Below, piece after piece: positions 50,395-54,707 of a DNA stretch of 54,707 nt. Each line of letters starts with the position of its first letter. Position 1 is the first letter of the stretch. A program made the translations under genes and the position numbers. The notes below the pieces were generated by a model. The model saw only the letters and a list, made by a program, of their open reading frames with translations, ran no database searches and was not told the DNA's origin. This DNA is from Streptomyces griseicoloratus (GTDB lineage: Bacteria; Actinomycetota; Actinomycetes; Streptomycetales; Streptomycetaceae): contig NZ_JACVQF010000180.1 of assembly GCF_014534645.1 (NCBI RefSeq), positions 1 through 54,707 of the forward strand, given 5' to 3'.

Positions 50395-53300
50395 TTGTCT
50401 GGGTGGGAACCTTTCGCGCTAAAGCTAGCGGCAGGTGCGCTTCGTTCTGTAGCAGCTGCAGGAGTTCGCTCTATCCTTTCTGCTAAGCCAGGCGCTTCAA
50501 CTGTCGCAAACCCCTCTACAGGCCGCTTCAAAAACCGGTTCTTCCAGGCGAACCAAGTGCACGAAAAGGACATAAAGGCTTTCTCTGCACATGTCGTACG
50601 TGTGCTAGCGCCTCTATTGGAAACTGAATTCCGTGACCTCCCCCACGAGGAGGCCATAGCTGCCGCTGCGGCCACAGAGTCTTCTTTCTCGAAAGTGCAA
50701 GTAGATCCGTTCGAGAATGATTTCAATGCGGCGACCTACGCGCAAAAGGTAACTCTGGCAAATGCTGAATCAGTTACGACAGCACAGCTTAGCGACTCCG
50801 GTGAACAGTTCTATCACCGGCTGGTACATGAGATATCCGCGCAACTACTCAACTTCATCACCACTTGGCCCTCATTTCTCGCTCGGGCCAACCTGGAACA
50901 GTTGCAACGCACGACTGAATTGGCCAAACAGATAAATGCGATCAAGCGATCCGTGGTAGACGATGCTTCCGAAGATGAAGTTCGATTTGAGGAAAGATAC
51001 GCCTCTGTAGCCGTCCGCAAGCTCGACCAGTTGGAACTCTTTGGAGTCACTCTTTCCGATCCTGAGCAGAGATCCTACCCCCTCAGTGCGGCATACATAA
51101 GTCTCGCGTTGGCAGAGGTACGACCGAGGAAAGAGGCGGCCACTAACTTAACAGTGTCGGAACTCATGCGGCACGAAGATCCGCAGTTGCTCCGCCAGCT
51201 ACGAGGCAAGGCCTCTCCTTCTTATGACGCAGCGGGTGGGATCCGATCAGAACAGGCGCTAGCCAGCTTCAAGCGCATCCTTCTACGGGGCGAGGCGGGA
51301 TCAGGTAAGACGACACTTCTGCATTGGATTGCAGTCAATGCTGCACGTCGATCGCTTGAGGACGAACTCGGAGGCATCAACGGATTTGTTCCCTTTTTCC
51401 TTCCGTTGCGACGGTTTGCTGCCACTCAACTGCCGGCAGCGCACGATTTCCTCTCTGAGCTAGGAAAGCACCTCTCGGGAGAGATGCCACCTCGTTGGGT
51501 TAATCGAGTGTTGGCAAGCGGCCAGGCGCTGGTTCTGATTGATGGCGTAGATGAACTACCAGAAAACCGTAGGGGTGAGGCCAAGGAATGGCTGCAGGAA
51601 CTAGTTAACTCGTATCCGGAGGTAAGATATATTGTTACTTCACGGCCGGCAGCCGCCGAAGAAGCCTGGCTGATTCGAGAAGGCTTCACCTCCTTGGACA
51701 TGCTCCCTATGAGCCCGTCCGACATCGAGTATTTTATTCAGCACTGGCACGCGGCAGTCCGTGAATCTCTACCGTCCAACTCTGAAGACGCAGATTTGGA
51801 GGATCTTGAGCGTTACGAAGAAGAACTGACCCAAGCAATCCGATCTCAAGCGCCACTCCGAAAACTAGCTTCTAACCCTCTTCTCTGCGCTCTCCTGTGC
51901 ACCTTGAGTCGTGACAGGCGAATGCAGCTACCCCGTGGCCGGATGGAGCTATATACAGCCGCGCTTGAGATGTTGCTTGTTCGTCGGGACGTCGAGAGGC
52001 GAATTTCTCATGATGACGCCCCCGAGCTATCATTGCATCAAAAGCAAAGGATTCTCGGACACTTTGCTCACTGGCTAATTAGAAACAACCTAACAGATGC
52101 GCGAGATGACCAGGCTGTAACACAAATCGGCCATGCATTGACATCCATGCCGCGCGTCACTGCTTCTGCACACCAGGTATTCAAATACCTTATGGTGCGA
52201 AGTGGGTTGCTTCGACAACCGGTCGACGGCAGGGTCGATTTCATACACCGCACCTTCCAAGAATATCTCGCCGCAGCCAATGTGATTGCGATCAATGATA
52301 TCCGGTCCATGGTTGAAAATGCCCATAAAGACCAGTGGCATGAAGTGGTCATTATGGCTGTTGGGCATGCGAGACCTCAAGAGCGCGGAGAGATCCTGGA
52401 TTTGTTGATTAAGCGGGGGGATGCCGAGCCTCACAATCTCGCGCGCCTCCATTTGCTTGCAGCGGCTTGCTTGGAGAGCGCTGAGGAAGTCGATCCCGCA
52501 GTCTACGAAGAAGTCAGACTAAAGGTCGAATCTTTGATACCTCCAAGCCGGGTATCTGAGGCCAAGGAGATCGCGGCGGTCGGAGAAGCTGCGTTGAACT
52601 TGTTGCCGCGAACATCTCGACGCCTCACTGCCCTCAAGGCATCAGCTACGGTCCGGACGGCCAGCCTGATTGGTGGTGATTCCGCCCTCGACATCCTTGC
52701 GGGGTACGGAGCCGATCACAGGACTTCGGTCTATCGTGAACTCACCCGCGCCTGGACACAGTTCGATCTCAATGACTACGCAGAAAAAGTAATGAGTAAG
52801 TCTCCTATCGCAGCAAAGAGGCTGCGCATCGCAAACCGTGATTTGCTGGAGACGCTGTCCCGGTTCCCCGAGCTGGGCACGGTTGAATGCGAAATGCTTG
52901 TTGAAGACTTTAACTGGCTGCGCCATGCCGCACCCATCAAAAGCTTGGTTTTCAGAGGCGGTGTGAGTCTGTCTGACGTAGAAAATCTAGTGAGCCATGA
53001 GTCTCTAGAAGGGCTTGTTCTACTTTTCGCTGTAGGCGGGCCCTCGTCGCTGCAACCGCTCAGTAGGCTGCCAAGGTTGTCGTCGTTGACCTTGCATTTC
53101 GATGAAGACGACGAATTCTCGATGGGGCAGCTACCCGATTTGCCGCACCTCGCAGATCTACATGTCGTCAACCCAAGCGAAAATGTTTTCGCGGACGCTA
53201 TCGGTGGCAAGGTGCCGCAACTTACTAACCTTTCCGTAGGTGCAATGCCCGAGAGATCGTGTAACCTCACGGGAATCGGACAAATGGCAACGATTAAATC

Positions 53301-53592
53301 GGTGATGTTGAACGTGCCGTGTGTCCGGGGAACTGTTGTAGAATTGAACGAACTCCCCAACTTGGAAGAGTTGTACCTTCTCGAATCCTCCCCTGATGAT
53401 TGGGAAGCTCTCTGTGAAGTAAAGCCCCTAAAGTCGCTATATGTTTACTGCGAAGGAGAGTTTCTTACCGCCCCGGATTTCTCTCGTCTGAATGAGCACA
53501 CTAACCTTACGGTAAGCCTCAAATTGCCTGAAGGAGTGCGGGCCCCATCCGCAGGGGGGAGGAAGAATTGGAGGGTCATAGTGCGCCGTTGA
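50395..53592 (+). CDS. NACHT NLR protein with N-terminal helical domain and leucine-rich repeats
   Basis: 1065 residues: a helical N-terminal domain (about 1-280, LALKLAAGALRSVAAAG-like start), a NACHT ATPase (Walker A GEAGSGKT, 299-306; Walker B LIDGVDELPE with Asp383/Asp386/Glu387; VTSRP), a winged-helix and helical arm, and leucine-rich repeats (about 860-1050). This is the bacterial NACHT (bNACHT) arrangement tied to antiphage defence, where the LRRs sense and the N-terminus executes. GC is clearly lower than the neighbours. TTG 50395 has GGGGAGAGAC upstream. Confidence 0.85.
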   Translation: MSGWEPFALKLAAGALRSVAAAGVRSILSAKPGASTVANPSTGRFKNRFFQANQVHEKDIKAFSAHVVRVLAPLLETEFRDLPHEEAIAAAAATESSFSKVQVDPFENDFNAATYAQKVTLANAESVTTAQLSDSGEQFYHRLVHEISAQLLNFITTWPSFLARANLEQLQRTTELAKQINAIKRSVVDDASEDEVRFEERYASVAVRKLDQLELFGVTLSDPEQRSYPLSAAYISLALAEVRPRKEAATNLTVSELMRHEDPQLLRQLRGKASPSYDAAGGIRSEQALASFKRILLRGEAGSGKTTLLHWIAVNAARRSLEDELGGINGFVPFFLPLRRFAATQLPAAHDFLSELGKHLSGEMPPRWVNRVLASGQALVLIDGVDELPENRRGEAKEWLQELVNSYPEVRYIVTSRPAAAEEAWLIREGFTSLDMLPMSPSDIEYFIQHWHAAVRESLPSNSEDADLEDLERYEEELTQAIRSQAPLRKLASNPLLCALLCTLSRDRRMQLPRGRMELYTAALEMLLVRRDVERRISHDDAPELSLHQKQRILGHFAHWLIRNNLTDARDDQAVTQIGHALTSMPRVTASAHQVFKYLMVRSGLLRQPVDGRVDFIHRTFQEYLAAANVIAINDIRSMVENAHKDQWHEVVIMAVGHARPQERGEILDLLIKRGDAEPHNLARLHLLAAACLESAEEVDPAVYEEVRLKVESLIPPSRVSEAKEIAAVGEAALNLLPRTSRRLTALKASATVRTASLIGGDSALDILAGYGADHRTSVYRELTRAWTQFDLNDYAEKVMSKSPIAAKRLRIANRDLLETLSRFPELGTVECEMLVEDFNWLRHAAPIKSLVFRGGVSLSDVENLVSHESLEGLVLLFAVGGPSSLQPLSRLPRLSSLTLHFDEDDEFSMGQLPDLPHLADLHVVNPSENVFADAIGGKVPQLTNLSVGAMPERSCNLTGIGQMATIKSVMLNVPCVRGTVVELNELPNLEELYLLESSPDDWEALCEVKPLKSLYVYCEGEFLTAPDFSRLNEHTNLTVSLKLPEGVRAPSAGGRKNWRVIVRR

Positions 53593-54238
53593 GGTGATAC
53601 TGATCCGGGACTCTGGAGCGGTGAGCCGTAACCGGGTAGATCTGCGGCGTTTCCTATGGTTCCTCTTGAGACGAAGCAGATCGCAATCACCCGGCTCCTA
53701 CATCCAGAAAAGCCTTACTTGCGCCGGTCGGGCACTCCGTCGGTCTCAGACCATTGTGCCTACGTATGACTCTGAAAAGACGGCTATCTACGTCATCGAA
53801 GATCAGGCTGTGGCCATCTTGTGGAACGTGCGAACCTTTAGCGATTTCGCCCGTGCAGATTCGGCAATGGCGACCTCGGCTTGATAACTGTACGGTCGGC
53901 GGAGCGACTTTGGCCGGGAGCTGCTTTGGCGCGAGTGATCATGGCCCCGTAAGCTTCCGGCGCGTCGGGCAGTCTGTGGACCTGCCCGGTTAAGCACGAC
54001 GTTGGGGCCATGATCTTCGAGGCTCGCGCCAAAGTGGCTGGCTAAAGTTGCGGAGCCGACCGCCCCAGCCACGACGTGTTCTGACCTCATGCCGGTATGG
54101 CCTGCCTCTTGGGCGGAAGCGGGCGGCCGGCGGCGCCGAGCGGGGCGGAGACATGAGCGCGGGCGCCGCCGGCCGCCCGCGCCCGCCCGGAGGAGCGAAG
54201 CGACGACGGGTGCTTGAACCCGTGAAGAAGGTTGTAAC
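53593..54238. other. Gene-poor stretch after the NACHT gene
   Basis: About 650 bp without a gene I can support. It contains the large inverted repeat described separately (53893-54062) and, at about 54119-54209, a GC-rich segment ending in GGAGGAGCGAAGCGACGACGGG-like sequence of a kind I associate with Streptomyces integrative elements and plasmids. Confidence 0.5.
53893..54062. repeat. 170-bp imperfect inverted repeat with nested hairpin
   Basis: Arm 1 (53893-53948) and the reverse complement of arm 2 (54004-54062) share CGGTCGGC, ACTTT-GCC, CTTTGGCGCGAG and GATCATGGCCCC in the same order with small indels. The 55-bp centre contains a further hairpin CGGGCAG-N9-CTGCCCG (53966-53988). It encodes nothing obvious. 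It could be a MITE-like element, paired IS ends with the centre lost, or a structured RNA. Confidence 0.75.
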
Positions 54239-54706
54239 TCAGTCGTCGGATGGGATGCGCCACAAGGGAGTTGCGTACTGCTCCGGGCGGCTGCTGATGA
54301 GCAGTTGGCGCAGGGCGTCCCTGTGAGAACCGCTGAGGTTCAGGGCCTCGGTGATGTGGCGGAACGTCGTGTGGGTGACTCCGCGGGTTCGGGCCTCGCT
54401 CTGGAACTGGTCGAGCCGGGACAGGACGTCGTCGGGGTCGAGCTTCGTAGGTGGCCGCTCAGTGAGCCATGCTGCCTTGTTGCGCTCGTAGTCGATCTCC
54501 GAGAAGCCACAGATCTCGCGGCTGTACGCCTCGGCCTCCTCCAGGGTGGCGGTCGTCATGATGGCGCGGGCCAGGCTGTTGCGGCTGACTGCGTCGTCCA
54601 GGTCGACTTCGTGGACCGTGGGTCCTTCATCGGTGAGGGGTACTGGAAGGCCGGCGTCGCGCACCTCGCAGATGCCGCGGGCTCCTCGGGCTGTTGCGGC
54701 GAGCAT
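54239..54706 (-). CDS. Partial DUF1152-like protein, cut by the window edge
   Basis: At least 155 residues; the 5' end lies beyond the window. The block CEVRDAGLPVPLTDEGPTVHEVDLDDAVSRNSLARAIMTTATLEEAEAYSREICGFSEIDYERNKAAWL matches my memory of the C-terminal half of DUF1152 proteins. The C-terminal 70 residues are helical (LDPDDVLSRLDQFQSEARTRG). The ATG at the window edge is probably internal. Function unknown. Confidence 0.6.
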   Translation of the reverse strand: MLAATARGARGICEVRDAGLPVPLTDEGPTVHEVDLDDAVSRNSLARAIMTTATLEEAEAYSREICGFSEIDYERNKAAWLTERPPTKLDPDDVLSRLDQFQSEARTRGVTHTTFRHITEALNLSGSHRDALRQLLISSRPEQYATPLWRIPSDD

Positions 54707-54707
54707 G

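Noticed and set aside
1-54707. CRISPR array or prophage structural genes
   Set aside because: No regularly spaced repeats of 28-37 bp and no capsid, tail, terminase or portal-like genes were seen.

Overview
The window is a piece of a Streptomyces-type chromosome. It has very high GC with strong third-position G/C bias, GTG starts, GTGA/ATGA stop-start overlaps, and families typical of the genus (DUF6479, orphan MerR regulators, Streptomyces-type cold-shock proteins, LysR/beta-lactamase pairs). Species cannot be named from sequence alone. No rRNA operon, complete tRNA, CRISPR array or biosynthetic cluster was seen.

Region 1 (1-11.3 kb) is ordinary metabolism and cell envelope. It holds a nucleoside hydrolase, a GH13 alpha-glucosidase, a DUF6479 protein with a lipoprotein, a parallel beta-helix protein, and a beta-lactam-themed group: a class A beta-lactamase-like serine hydrolase, LysR, a lipoprotein esterase, and a penicillin-binding protein with a MecA-type N-terminal domain. 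A TatA-like protein follows. Region 2 (11.3-16.6 kb) has a TerB protein with two operator-like inverted repeats, two coupled CNNM/CBS transporters preceded by two overlapping mini-ORFs, a MerR regulator and a cold-shock gene.

Region 3 (16.7-37.5 kb) contains two conflict-type loci. First is an NB-ARC/TPR (NLR-like) ATPase coupled to a small helical protein. The two share a Gly/Gln/Asn motif at opposite termini, the layout expected for amyloid-type signalling between a sensor and its effector. Second is a divergent CHAT-protease locus with a giant TPR-CHAT protein, a membrane partner and a Cys-containing small protein. Between and after them lie a two-component system, DM13 and ricin-lectin exported proteins, a PAP2 membrane protein, an IRED-type reductase, a DnaJ-domain protein, and a small membrane protein/ECF sigma/M48-LysM protease operon.

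Region 4 (37.5-43.5 kb) is a scrapyard of mobile DNA: regulator and integrase fragments, a decayed IS5-type transposase, an excisionase-like antitoxin with a frameshifted PIN toxin, a SUKH-type gene and a second MerR paralogue. Region 5 (43.5-46.7 kb) is a cold-shock cluster on the minus strand: cold-shock protein, DEAD-box helicase and three small proteins. Its cold-shock gene shares an almost identical promoter and mRNA 5' end with the one at 15.8 kb. Region 6 (47.4-49.8 kb) has an NTF2-like protein and an exported DUF1254 protein. Region 7 (49.85 kb to the end) starts with a 3' fragment of tRNA-Gly(CCC), a likely attachment-site scar, followed by a clearly lower-GC NACHT NLR gene (bacterial antiphage NLR type), a 170-bp imperfect inverted repeat and a partial gene running off the end.

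The strongest theme is three distinct NLR/CHAT-like immune or cell-death modules plus toxin-antitoxin debris within 35 kb. The best candidate for something little described is the NLR/effector pair at 16.8-19.6 kb.
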